A DNA stretch of 35,185 nucleotides from contig JAQWAQ010000018.1 in assembly GCA_028707635.1 (NCBI GenBank), positions 1-35,185 of the forward strand, written 5' to 3'. This stretch comes from Negativicutes bacterium. Lineage in GTDB: Bacteria > Bacillota > Negativicutes > JAAYSF01. Shown here in pieces: positions 14,089-21,899 of this stretch; the stretch's first letter is position 1, and each line of letters begins with the position of its first letter. The notes beneath the pieces were generated by a model. The model was not told the origin of the DNA. It did not search any database and was given only the letters and a program-made list of their open reading frames with translations. Position numbers and translations under genes: made by a program.

Positions 14089-15111
14089 ATGAGATTTGTG
14101 CCAAAACGGGCTTTTTTTGAGCCGAAGGCCTTGGATTATCCTTTGGGGCAAAAAATTTATGACCAGCTTAAGGCTATGGGGATTCCTATTTTAAAGACTG
14201 GCTCGCACAACAGAGTTACAGGCATTCCGGGAAAAACTTCGCAGGAAGCCTACCGCGAGGCCAAACGGACATTGGTAGTAGGAGTGCGCCGCAGTAAAGA
14301 TTTTGCTGCGTGTAAGCCTTCGGCCCATTATCAGTTGCCACTCAATACTAGCTGTCCTGGCATGTGTGAATATTGTTATTTGGCGACAACGCTTGGGAAA
14401 AAGCCTTATCTTAGGGTCTATGTTAACATTGATGAGATTCTTGATCGGACGAAAGAGTATATTGAGGAAAAGGCTCCTGATATTACTATCTTTGAGGGGG
14501 CCGCGACATCAGATCCAATACCAACAGAATATCTCACAGGCCTATTGAAACAAACAATCGAGTTTTTTGGTAATCAAAAGCTAGGGCGGTTTCGATTTGT
14601 TACAAAGTTTACCGACATAGATTCACTCTTGACTACCAAGCATCATGAACATACCAGATTTCGGTTTAGCCTCAATGCAAATGCCGCTATCGGGAGTTAT
14701 GAGCATAATACGCCGGTAATGGAACAACGAGTAAATGCGGCTGCTAAAGCTGCCCAAGCTGGATATCCGCTTGGTTTCATAATTGCGCCAATTTTTTACT
14801 TCTCTGGTTGGCGCGACGAATACGGTAAGCTGTTTGCTGAGCTCGATGACCAATTACCAAAGTCAGCTCGCGGCAACCTTACTTTCGAACTTATAACTCA
14901 CCGTTTTACTAAACGGGCCAAAGCCAATATTCTCAGCGTATTTCCTAATTCGGCGCTGCCGATGGAGGAGGAAGAGCGTAAGTATAAGTACGGGCAGTTT
15001 GGTTACGGAAAGTATATTTATCAGCGCGAGACCATGGACGAGATGAAACAGTTTATGCAAGACCGAATTAGCGACGCTTTTCCGCAAGCGAAGTTAGAGT
15101 ATTTTGTCTAA
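14089..15111 (+). CDS. splB: Spore photoproduct lyase (radical SAM)
   Basis: The 340-residue protein matches SplB along its length. The radical SAM motif is SCPGMCEYCYL (C89, C93, C96), followed by FRFVTKFTDIDSLL, HTRFRFSLNAN and LTFELITHRFTKRAK. The enzyme splits the spore photoproduct (5-thyminyl-5,6-dihydrothymine) back to two thymines during germination. The Cys that donates the H atom in the Bacillus enzyme (Cys141, in a xxACTSD context) is Ala here (FEGAATSD, A139), while a Cys lies before the cluster (C75 in DFAACKPSAHYQLPL). From memory, clostridial enzymes show the same swap. A sigma-G-like -10 lies upstream. The Bacillus partner splA is not present. The ATG follows GGGTGAGG. Confidence 0.95.
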   Translation: MRFVPKRAFFEPKALDYPLGQKIYDQLKAMGIPILKTGSHNRVTGIPGKTSQEAYREAKRTLVVGVRRSKDFAACKPSAHYQLPLNTSCPGMCEYCYLATTLGKKPYLRVYVNIDEILDRTKEYIEEKAPDITIFEGAATSDPIPTEYLTGLLKQTIEFFGNQKLGRFRFVTKFTDIDSLLTTKHHEHTRFRFSLNANAAIGSYEHNTPVMEQRVNAAAKAAQAGYPLGFIIAPIFYFSGWRDEYGKLFAELDDQLPKSARGNLTFELITHRFTKRAKANILSVFPNSALPMEEEERKYKYGQFGYGKYIYQRETMDEMKQFMQDRISDAFPQAKLEYFV

Positions 15112-15127
15112 TAGCGCTATTCAACAC

Positions 15128-15170
15128 AAAGAGGTTGCCCCATTCTTTCTGGACAACCTCTTTGATTATT
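15128..15170. terminator. Bidirectional terminator between splB and the L,D-transpeptidase gene
   Basis: AAAGAGGTTG (15128-15137) pairs with CAACCTCTTT (15154-15163). A T-rich tract follows on the plus side, and the genes converge here. Confidence 0.85.
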
Positions 15171-15822
15171 TTTTCAATGGTACAGCGATTTTAACCTCAT
15201 AGGCCGTATCAAATTCTGTTTTAAGGATGTGTGGTTCTCTTGGCTGTTGATATTTATCCCTATAGTTTTGATAAAGCTCAAGCAAGCGTTCCGGAAGATT
15301 TGTCTGCCTGTTATAAATGTCGGGGTACACTTTAAGATATAATCCGTCAAGTTTTTCGTTTACTATCATAGTTTCATAACCAATGATAACTGGTGTGCCT
15401 ATATCCACAAAATCAAAGAGCTCCCGAGCGTCTGCATCCTGCATTCTTATGCAACCGCCAGAAACAGGATAGCTGATATCCCAGCCTTTATTGGTACCAT
15501 GGATGCCATAATTTCTTTTGAATTCCATCCAGCGAGTTCCAAGCGGGTTGTCGGGGCCGGGCGGTACAGGATTACGATCAGTGAAGTTGAGTCCAGGTGT
15601 CCAGGTGGGTTCTTTCTCTTTGTAGAAGATGCTGAATGTGCCAATAGGAGTTTGTTCATAAGGAGTTCCGACAGCGATATTATACTGTTTGATTATATTG
15701 CCGCTATCGCTATCTACAAGTTCTAAAATATAAGCAGGGATATTGATATGTATTTCCTGCTGCGCCATGCATGTCCCAGTGCAGGCATAAAGAATAAGCA
15801 ACAGGCATAACAAAATACGCAA
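15166..15822 (-). CDS. Secreted L,D-transpeptidase (YkuD domain)
   Basis: The 218-residue protein starts with a signal peptide (MRILLCLLLILYACTGTCMA, cleavage likely after MAQ or nearby). The YkuD catalytic domain has the conserved NYGIHGTNKGWDISYPVSGGCIRM, with the active His and Cys (SGGCIRM). Such enzymes make 3-3 meso-DAP cross-links or attach proteins in the peptidoglycan and act outside the membrane. The start codon is a TTG behind GAGGTG on the minus strand. The C-terminal 60 residues (YNRQTNLPERLLELYQNYRD) are an extension of unclear role. It is transcribed convergently with splB. A spore-cortex or envelope role is possible but not shown. Confidence 0.93.
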   Translation of the reverse strand: MRILLCLLLILYACTGTCMAQQEIHINIPAYILELVDSDSGNIIKQYNIAVGTPYEQTPIGTFSIFYKEKEPTWTPGLNFTDRNPVPPGPDNPLGTRWMEFKRNYGIHGTNKGWDISYPVSGGCIRMQDADARELFDFVDIGTPVIIGYETMIVNEKLDGLYLKVYPDIYNRQTNLPERLLELYQNYRDKYQQPREPHILKTEFDTAYEVKIAVPLKK

Positions 15823-15980
15823 ACTTGTACACCTCGCTTTGTTTCATGAATGTTTAAATAAAGTTGTGATAGAGATGTTTCCATGGATGTATTTCGAATG
15901 CACGTGCACAAGAAGGATATTCGTTAGTATTTTGTTGATATTTATTAAAAGGTATGTCTGAGAAATAATGACATTAAAAT

Positions 15981-16012
15981 CTCGTAATTTGCCACTTTTA
16001 GCAAATTACGAG
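15981..16012. repeat. Perfect 12-bp inverted repeat
   Basis: CTCGTAATTTGC (15981-15992) and GCAAATTACGAG (16001-16012) flank an 8-nt loop. It lies in the 375-bp gap between the divergent transpeptidase and motA genes, not followed by a T tract. It may be a regulator site or RNA hairpin. Confidence 0.7.
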
Positions 16013-16107
16013 TTAAAAGGAAATACTGATGATATTTACAAAATATTTCCCTGGAAATATTAAATTGATTTAAAATATAAAACATTTAATAGGTAGACAA
16101 CTTGAGT

Positions 16108-16128
16108 GTAAAAGTGATAAACTTTTAC
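16108..16128. promoter_or_regulatory. 8-bp inverted repeat upstream of motA (possible operator)
   Basis: GTAAAAGT (16108-16115) and ACTTTTAC (16121-16128) are separated by 5 nt and lie about 70 bp before the motA start. The rest of the gap (15823-16196) holds no gene and no clear sigma-D promoter. Confidence 0.4.
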
Positions 16129-16196
16129 ATGGATATTTATACTAATTTGACGATTTATGCTTAAAGTTGTGAAATATGGGATTGGGGGACCTGACT

Positions 16197-16982
16197 TTGG
16201 AAAAGTCCACAGTAATTGGTGTTACACTTGGTTTTGTAGCGGTTGGTGTCGGAATGGTGCTCAAAGGAGCAAGTTTGACGATTTTGCTAAATCCTGCAGC
16301 GTTTTTGATTATTATCGCTGGCACAGTTGCTTGCCTATTTAATGGCTTTCCAATGGAAAATCTAAAGGCCTTTCCGGAACTAGTAAAACAGTTGTTTAAA
16401 CAAAAGCAATTGATGTCGAAGGCAGAATTAGTTCCATTGTTTGTAGGGCTTTCGCAAACGGCACGGCGTGAAGGTATCTTGGCACTTGAAAGCCGGGTTG
16501 ATGAAATCAATGATCCTTTTTTACGTAACGGTCTAACAATGGTCATAGATGGTCTTGACCCTGACTTTGTCGGTGATGTGCTTGATGCCGAAATACAAAA
16601 TATGGAGGAGCGCCATCGCAATGGAGCGATGATTTTTACACAGGCTGGTACATATGCCCCTACACTTGGTGTTTTAGGCGCCGTTGTTGGGCTGATTGCC
16701 GCGTTAGGAAATCTCGATGACATGGAACAGCTTGGGCAATCGATTGCCGCAGCTTTTGTTGCGACGCTGCTTGGTATTTTTACCGGGTATGTTTTGTGGC
16801 ATCCTTTTGCCAATAAGCTTAAAATTATATCAAAAAAAGAAGCCGAATTAATGCGAATGATGATTGAGGGAGTTCTTTCCTTACAAGCTGGTGATTCTCC
16901 GACAGCAATTGAAGCTAAACTGATCGCATTTATTCCTCAAAGTGAACGGGCAGGGCTTAAACCTAAAACGGAGGAAGTATAA
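16197..16982 (+). CDS. motA: Flagellar motor stator protein MotA
   Basis: From the TTG at 16197 the protein has 261 residues: MEKSTVIGVTLGFVAVGVGMVLKGAS (first membrane helix), a second helix (PAAFLIIIAGTVACLFNG), a cytoplasmic loop with the charged ARREGILALE segment that contacts FliG, and two C-terminal helices (GTYAPTLGVLGAVVGLIAAL with the conserved Pro, and AAFVATLLGIFTGYVLWHPF). With MotB it forms the proton- or sodium-driven stator. A GGGGGA site (16184-16189) is correctly spaced for the TTG; an in-frame ATG at 16176 would add seven residues but has no site. The stop overlaps the motB ATG by one base. No other flagellar genes are nearby. Confidence 0.95.
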   Translation: MEKSTVIGVTLGFVAVGVGMVLKGASLTILLNPAAFLIIIAGTVACLFNGFPMENLKAFPELVKQLFKQKQLMSKAELVPLFVGLSQTARREGILALESRVDEINDPFLRNGLTMVIDGLDPDFVGDVLDAEIQNMEERHRNGAMIFTQAGTYAPTLGVLGAVVGLIAALGNLDDMEQLGQSIAAAFVATLLGIFTGYVLWHPFANKLKIISKKEAELMRMMIEGVLSLQAGDSPTAIEAKLIAFIPQSERAGLKPKTEEV

Positions 16983-17755
16983 TGGGGAGAAGGAAGCGTC
17001 ATCTTCGGCAACATGAAGAAGAACATATGGACGAAACATGGCTTGTGCCGTATTCTGACATATTGACCCTTTTGCTGGCGCTGTTTATTGTTTTGTTTGC
17101 ATCAGCGCAGGTTGACCAAAAGAAGTTTGACCAAATTGCCCAGGCCTTTAATGCCGCTTTTCATAGCGGTACTCCGTATATGCTTGAGGGAAATCCCAAT
17201 CCCGTCAATGGACAACCTGCACCAATGCCTATGCTGGCAGGTGAAGGTAAAGATCAAGCCTATATGATAGAAAATACTCAGCTGATTGAGGTAAAGCGAA
17301 CTCTTGATAAATATATTCAGGAAAATAACCTGACTGGTGACTTGCAAACTGTCATGACGGAAGAAGGTTTGATGATACGGATCAAGGATACGGCTTTATT
17401 TCCCTCGGGTACGGCTGAACTTTTGCCTGAATCCAGACGGTTTGGGGCAGTGATAGCAAAAATGTTAACACCTCTCCAACAGCAAATCATTATTTCCGGA
17501 CACACTGATAATGTACCGATCAATACTCGGGAATTTCCTTCAAACTGGGATTTGAGCTCTAAACGCGCCCTTAATTTTATGAAGCTTCTATTATCGCAAG
17601 AAAATCTTCAACCCCAGCGGTTTAGTGCAATTGGCTATGGTGAATACCGACCCGTCATGGTGAATGACACCGAAGAGGGACGCGCCAACAATCGCCGGGT
17701 CGAAGTGCTCATCCAGCGAAGTTATAGAATGCAGGAAGCGCCTATTGTTCGTTAA
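16982..17755 (+). CDS. motB: Flagellar motor stator protein MotB (OmpA-like)
   Basis: The 257-residue protein has a basic N-terminus, one membrane helix with the ion-carrying Asp (LVPYSDILTLLLALFIVLFA, D26), a linker/plug, and a C-terminal OmpA-like peptidoglycan-binding domain (IISGHTDNVPINTREFPSNWDLSSKRAL, then GYGEYRPVMVNDTEEGRANNRRVEV). It anchors the stator to the cell wall and lines the ion path with MotA. It is translationally coupled to motA (TAATG). A strong terminator follows. Confidence 0.96.
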   Translation: MGRRKRHLRQHEEEHMDETWLVPYSDILTLLLALFIVLFASAQVDQKKFDQIAQAFNAAFHSGTPYMLEGNPNPVNGQPAPMPMLAGEGKDQAYMIENTQLIEVKRTLDKYIQENNLTGDLQTVMTEEGLMIRIKDTALFPSGTAELLPESRRFGAVIAKMLTPLQQQIIISGHTDNVPINTREFPSNWDLSSKRALNFMKLLLSQENLQPQRFSAIGYGEYRPVMVNDTEEGRANNRRVEVLIQRSYRMQEAPIVR

Positions 17756-17763
17756 ACTCTTTC

Positions 17764-17789
17764 AACCTTGCCTGATGGCAAGGTTTTTT
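17764..17789 (+). terminator. Terminator of motAB
   Basis: AACCTTGCC and GGCAAGGTT flank a TGAT tetraloop and are followed by a T run. Confidence 0.9.
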
Positions 17790-17861
17790 GTTGGTTTACT
17801 GGTAAACAAAGTCTGATACTGATAAAATAGGATTAGCATATCATAGCATGAGGTGGCCACA

Positions 17862-18263
17862 GTGATTATTGGGGTAGGAATAGATGTCATCGAAATCAGT
17901 CGTATTAAGCAGGCTATTTCGCGGCCGGCATTTATAAAACGGGTGTTTACCAAATTGGAGCAAGAGTATTGTGATAGCCGTGGGGTTCAACGACCTGCTT
18001 CCTATGCAGCGCGATTTGCTGGAAAAGAGGCTGTTCTAAAGGCGTTTGGTACTGGTCTCACAGGCGGGAGTCTGCAGGAGATTGAAATTTTAAATGATAG
18101 CCGCGGTTGTCCAAAAATAACATTGACGGGTTTTTATGCGGATTTAGCCAAGGAAATGGGCGTTAAAACAATACATATATCGCTAACACATGCACGTGAA
18201 TACGCTGCCGCGCAGGCAGTATTATGGGGAGGCGTAACAAGTGAAAGCAGCAACGGCAGCTGA
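17862..18263 (+). CDS. acpS: Holo-[acyl-carrier-protein] synthase
   Basis: From the GTG at 17862 the product is 133 residues. The start IIGVGIDVIEISRI carries the Mg-binding Asp, and [17 protein letters not shown] is the second signature with the catalytic Glu/Lys. HISLTHAREYAAA is the third motif. The enzyme moves 4'-phosphopantetheine from CoA to a serine of ACP in fatty-acid synthesis. GAGG before the GTG sets the start; a GTG at 17853 is in frame too. The 3' end overlaps nnr by 23 nt, so the two are co-transcribed, a common order in Firmicutes. Confidence 0.93.
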   Translation: MIIGVGIDVIEISRIKQAISRPAFIKRVFTKLEQEYCDSRGVQRPASYAARFAGKEAVLKAFGTGLTGGSLQEIEILNDSRGCPKITLTGFYADLAKEMGVKTIHISLTHAREYAAAQAVLWGGVTSESSNGS

Positions 18264-19794
18264 AATGCGTAAAATTGATCAAATAGTCATCAAGACTTTT
18301 GGAATTCCCGGTACTGTGTTAATGGAGAACGCTGGGGTGGAAACTGCGCGACAAGTAGTAGCTACTTTGGGTACAGTAGAAAATAAAATGATTTGTATTT
18401 TTGCCGGTAAAGGGAATAATGGTGGCGATGGCTTTGTCGTAGCCCGGCATCTTTTCAACCAGGGTGCTAAAATTAAAGTTTTCTTGTTAGGAGTTAAGTC
18501 AGCTATAAGCGGTGATGCTAAAGTAAATTTGGATATTATTATTCGGATGGGAATTAGTGTTATTGAGGTTTCACATAGCCGTGACTGGGAAAAGGTAAAA
18601 ATTGCTGCTACATTTGCAGAATGTCTGGTTGATGCCTTGCTTGGTACAGGGTTTACGGGTGAAGTGTCGGGTGATTTAGCGCAAGCTGTTGAAATTATCA
18701 ATAAATCTGACAAGCTAAAGGTCGCAGTTGATATTCCCACGGGGATTGATGCCGATACCGGTCAAATTCGCGGAAGTGCAGTTCGGGCCGATTATACGGT
18801 TACGCTTGGGCTGCCCAAGCCAGGCCTTTTAATATACCCAGGTGCGGGGTGCGTCGGGAAATTAATAATGGCCGACATTGGTATTCCGGTTAAGTTATTA
18901 ACAGATAACAGTATTAAACAAAATATTATAACTTCTGGCAGTATAAAGGAGATTTTAGCAATCAGGCAGCCTGATGCTCATAAAGGAACAACAGGCAAGG
19001 TAACTGTCATCGCTGGTTCGCAAGGCTTGACAGGGGCTGCTGCCTTAACATCTATGGCTGCCTCAAGGACAGGCGCTGGTTTGGTCACGCTAGGAACAGC
19101 GGAAAGCCTGAATGATATTATGGAGGCGAAACTGACAGAAGTCATGACAAGGTCGTTACCCGAAACAGTGGGGAGGACAATTGGCCGCAAAGCTTTACCG
19201 TATATTGAAGAGATGGCCTTAAAAAGTGATGTTTTAGCGATTGGGCCAGGCCTTGGTCGTCAGGACGAAACAATGGCTTTGGTGCGCGAAACAATCATGA
19301 AGGCTGAATGCCCATTAGTGATTGATGCTGATGCCTTAAATGCTCTAGTTGGTCATACCGAGATATTAAATCAGGCTAAAGCTTTACCGATTTTGACGCC
19401 TCACCCGGGTGAAATGGCAAGGCTTACTGGGTTATCGGTAAAAGATGTCAGCAAAGATTGCGTTACTACAGCACGTCATGCAGCAGGATTATGGGGGGCT
19501 GTTGTCGTATTAAAAGGAGCGAGGACAATTATTGCATATCCTGATGGTGAAGTATATATAAATACTAATGGCAATCCTGGTATGGCTACAGGGGGAACAG
19601 GTGATGTACTTACCGGAGTGATTGCCGGCCTTATTGCCCAAGGCATGACCACTCATGCAGCGGCTATAGCAGGTGTTCATATCCATGGATTAGCCGGTGA
19701 TATTGCGGCGGCGACTCGTGGTACAATTGGACTTGTTGCCGGTGATGTTGTTGAGGCTTTGCCAGCCGCTATACTTGGGATACAAAACTTATAG
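18241..19794 (+). CDS. nnr: Bifunctional NAD(P)HX epimerase/dehydratase
   Basis: This 517-residue fusion has an N-terminal YjeF_N/NnrE epimerase domain (AAEMRKIDQIVIKTFGIPG, GKGNNGGDGFVVARHL, then GTGFTGEVSG). Its C-terminal NnrD carbohydrate-kinase-like dehydratase domain (from about 230) has AIGPGLGRQDET, VIDADALNAL, LTPHPGEMARL and GNPGMATGGTGDVLTG. It repairs hydrated NADH/NADPH (NADHX, NADPHX): the N-domain epimerises R to S and the C-domain dehydrates S with ADP. The start is GTG, overlapping the acpS 3' end by 23 nt with a weak site inside acpS (GGGAGGCG). The alr gene that often follows in Firmicutes is missing here. Confidence 0.95.
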   Translation: MKAATAAEMRKIDQIVIKTFGIPGTVLMENAGVETARQVVATLGTVENKMICIFAGKGNNGGDGFVVARHLFNQGAKIKVFLLGVKSAISGDAKVNLDIIIRMGISVIEVSHSRDWEKVKIAATFAECLVDALLGTGFTGEVSGDLAQAVEIINKSDKLKVAVDIPTGIDADTGQIRGSAVRADYTVTLGLPKPGLLIYPGAGCVGKLIMADIGIPVKLLTDNSIKQNIITSGSIKEILAIRQPDAHKGTTGKVTVIAGSQGLTGAAALTSMAASRTGAGLVTLGTAESLNDIMEAKLTEVMTRSLPETVGRTIGRKALPYIEEMALKSDVLAIGPGLGRQDETMALVRETIMKAECPLVIDADALNALVGHTEILNQAKALPILTPHPGEMARLTGLSVKDVSKDCVTTARHAAGLWGAVVVLKGARTIIAYPDGEVYINTNGNPGMATGGTGDVLTGVIAGLIAQGMTTHAAAIAGVHIHGLAGDIAAATRGTIGLVAGDVVEALPAAILGIQNL

Positions 19795-19806
19795 TATATA
19801 AAAAAA

Positions 19807-19836
19807 TTGACATTGGTATATAAGAACAGCTATAAT
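19807..19836 (+). promoter_or_regulatory. Strong promoter of the ndoAI-ndoA operon
   Basis: TTGACA (19807-19812) and TATAAT (19831-19836) are separated by 18 bp, both consensus hexamers. It lies 45 bp before the antitoxin start. Confidence 0.85.
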
Positions 19837-19880
19837 TTAACCATGTGTAGAATCATGGGGCTGTTGGCGGGGGTGAAGGC

Positions 19881-20153
19881 GTGGCAGAATTAAAGCGTAT
19901 TATGATTAGTATCCCTAATAGTTTGTTGCAAGAAGTTGATGGTATTGTTGCCATGGAAAAACTTAGCCGCAGCCAATTTGTACGGGATGCGATGCGTTTG
20001 TATATTGAGGACCGTAAACGCAAGGCAGTACGTGACATGATGCGAAGAGGATATCAAGAAATGGCAGTTATTAATTTGGCATTAGCTGAAGAGGGCTTAT
20101 TGATAGACACAGATTTGTTTGAAATGCCTACATTGCTGGCGGAGAGTGAATAA
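19881..20153 (+). CDS. ndoAI: Ribbon-helix-helix antitoxin EndoAI (MazE-like)
   Basis: The 90-residue protein opens with a ribbon-helix-helix fold (LKRIMISIPNSLLQEVDGIVAMEKLSRSQFVRDAMRLYIED). A C-terminal tail (EEGLLIDTDLFEMPTLLAESE) would wrap the toxin. It matches the Bacillus EndoAI/YdcD antitoxin, which binds EndoA and represses its own operon. The start is GTG with a GGGGGTG site. The gene ends 3 bp before the toxin ATG. The consensus promoter upstream would give high expression with autorepression. Confidence 0.92.
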   Translation: MAELKRIMISIPNSLLQEVDGIVAMEKLSRSQFVRDAMRLYIEDRKRKAVRDMMRRGYQEMAVINLALAEEGLLIDTDLFEMPTLLAESE

Positions 20154-20156
20154 CTC

Positions 20157-20507
20157 ATGATCGTTAAGCGTGGGGATATTTATTATGCCAATTTAAATCC
20201 GGTGGTAGGATCAGAGCAGGGGGGGCATCGCCCTGTTTTGGTACTTCAAAATGATGTTGGTAACAAGTATAGCCCAACGGTTATCGTTGGGGCTATTACC
20301 TCGCAAATTTCTAAGGCAAAGTTACCCACCCATGTTGAAGTGAGTGCGAAGCAATACAATTTAGAGAAGGATTCAGTCATTCTTCTTGAGCAACTTCGCA
20401 CGATTGACAAGCGCCGGCTTAAGGAAAAGGTCACACATTTGGGTGACGATATCATGAATAAGGTTGATGAAGCAGTCAAAGTTAGCCTAGGTCTTATTCA
20501 ACTTTAA
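20157..20507 (+). CDS. ndoA: mRNA interferase EndoA (MazF family toxin)
   Basis: The 116-residue toxin starts [33 protein letters not shown], the MazF/PemK signature. It continues [20 protein letters not shown] and [20 protein letters not shown], as in Bacillus EndoA/YdcE, which cuts mRNA at UACAU. The catalytic Arg (in GGHRPVLV) and Thr (AITSQ) are present. It is co-transcribed with its antitoxin, 3 bp apart. In Bacilli this pair sits near the rsb/sigB genes; here it follows acpS-nnr, a common arrangement in other Firmicutes. Confidence 0.95.
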   Translation: MIVKRGDIYYANLNPVVGSEQGGHRPVLVLQNDVGNKYSPTVIVGAITSQISKAKLPTHVEVSAKQYNLEKDSVILLEQLRTIDKRRLKEKVTHLGDDIMNKVDEAVKVSLGLIQL

Positions 20508-20570
20508 TAGATTCATCATAATGGGTAGAAGACTGCCTATTTTTAGTTTGTAGAAATAAGCGTTTGATTT

Positions 20571-20598
20571 AAGACTTGGCCGAGGCTAAGTCTTTTCT
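20571..20598 (+). terminator. Terminator of ndoAI-ndoA
   Basis: AAGACTTGGCC and GGCTAAGTCTT form a stem with one mismatch and a two-base centre, followed by a short T run. Confidence 0.7.
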
Positions 20599-20646
20599 GA
20601 TCGTAAAGGCATATATTTTTATTGCAGTAATCTTAGGAGGCGAATT

Positions 20647-21537
20647 ATGAGATTTTGGCGAAAGTGGCAAAACTCGCTTTTAATCCTGGTGATGATGTTG
20701 GCATTAATAACCGCAGGTTGTTCAGCACCGTCGACAGGACAGGACAGAGGTAAGCAGGACAGTGGTCAGCAGTCACTTGAAATTAAAGTGTTTGATATTG
20801 GTCAAGGTGATTCAATTTTAATTCGGACAGCGAATGAAGTTGTTTTAGTCGACACTGGTGATGTTTCGACACGTGAAAAACTGATAAGTTACATAAAAAA
20901 TGAAGGAATCACTACAATTGACAAAGTTATTATTACACACCCCCACGCTGATCATCTTGGAGGAATGTCAGGCATTCTTAATAATTTTGTAGTCAAACAA
21001 ATTATTGACAGCGGACTTACTACTACGACCTCGTTGTATCGTCAATATTTGACGACCGTGCAAAAGAAGAACATTTCATTTCAAACTGTTAATCCAGGAA
21101 GTCAGATTGACATTGGCGGTGGTGTGATCCTTAAGTTCATGGCTCCCGAAAAACCATTGATAACGAATTCAGAACTAAATAACAATGCCATTATTCTGAA
21201 ATTAATTTATGGTAATTTTTCAATGTTATTGCCTAGTGATGTTGAACGCGAAGGAGAAAGTCGTGTCCTTAAAGCTTATGGAACAGAACTCAAAAGTAAT
21301 GTATTAAAAGCCGGGCATCATGGCAGCAGCACATCTTCAACGCCAGCGTTTTTGAAAGCGGTAGCACCGGAATCAATCATAATCTCTGTTGGTAAAGACA
21401 ATGATTATCACCATCCCCATCCGAGTGTTATGAAAAGGTATACTGCTATAAAGAGTCAAATATACCGAACCGACACTGATGGAACGGTTACAATAACAAG
21501 CGACGGACAGAACTACAATATTACTAAGGAGAAATAA
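20647..21537 (+). CDS. ComEC-like metallo-beta-lactamase-fold lipoprotein
   Basis: The 296-residue protein has a lipoprotein signal peptide (SLLILVMMLALITAGC, lipobox LITAGC, acylated C25). Its MBL domain has KVFDIGQGDSILIRT, the metal motif THPHADHLGG and KAGHHGSSTSS. This is the soluble version of the ComEC/Rec2 C-terminal nuclease-like domain; in ComEC it is thought to degrade the non-transported DNA strand. Here the protein would sit on the outer face of the cytoplasmic membrane. AGGAGG precedes the ATG. It is followed at 2 bp by a DUF3006 gene, an often-seen pair. Substrate is not proven. Confidence 0.9.
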   Translation: MRFWRKWQNSLLILVMMLALITAGCSAPSTGQDRGKQDSGQQSLEIKVFDIGQGDSILIRTANEVVLVDTGDVSTREKLISYIKNEGITTIDKVIITHPHADHLGGMSGILNNFVVKQIIDSGLTTTTSLYRQYLTTVQKKNISFQTVNPGSQIDIGGGVILKFMAPEKPLITNSELNNNAIILKLIYGNFSMLLPSDVEREGESRVLKAYGTELKSNVLKAGHHGSSTSSTPAFLKAVAPESIIISVGKDNDYHHPHPSVMKRYTAIKSQIYRTDTDGTVTITSDGQNYNITKEK

Positions 21538-21539
21538 AA

Positions 21540-21767
21540 ATGCGATTAACAGCGGTAATTGATCGGTTTGAAGAACAGATAGCTGTACTTTTAATCGGTG
21601 AGGATGAAATTCCAGTAAGTTGGCCTCGGACTGCCTTGCCGGAAGACGTACAAGAAGGAGATATCTTGCAGCTAACTATTGCTATTGATGGGGAAGCAAC
21701 CCAGATGGCACGCAGTGAAGCGGACAACTTATTACGTCAACTATTGAGAAAAAACCAGGAAGTTTAA
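21540..21767 (+). CDS. DUF3006 family protein
   Basis: The 75-residue protein MRLTAVIDRFEEQIAVLLIGEDEI (then WPRTALPEDVQEGDILQLTI) matches DUF3006, a small beta-rich domain of unknown function often encoded beside ComEC-like MBL proteins, as here. It starts 2 bp after the MBL gene stop, behind AAGGAG. The 3' end overlaps the terminator hairpin. Confidence 0.88.
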   Translation: MRLTAVIDRFEEQIAVLLIGEDEIPVSWPRTALPEDVQEGDILQLTIAIDGEATQMARSEADNLLRQLLRKNQEV

Positions 21768-21783
21768 CTTCTTGGTTTTTTTG
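21753..21783 (+). terminator. Terminator of the MBL-DUF3006 operon
   Basis: AACCAGGAAGTT and AACTTCTTGGTT (one G-T wobble) are followed by eight T. Confidence 0.85.
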
Positions 21784-21899
21784 ATAATATCCTATACTTT
21801 CAGACTATTGTCCTGCAGGATTTGTCTGTTTATGGTCGAATGAGTGAAATAAGTCGAATTATCGTCAAAAACACTTTGTCCGACTAAAGGGGGTGCTTC

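Noticed and set aside
16142..16813. Long minus-strand open frame (223 codons) opposite motA
   Set aside because: It is rich in Ser, Pro and Thr, has no known motif and lies entirely across a well-supported MotA gene. It is a shadow frame.
18279..18740. Minus-strand frame opposite nnr
   Set aside because: The plus-strand NnrE motifs are unambiguous; the antisense frame has low-complexity composition.
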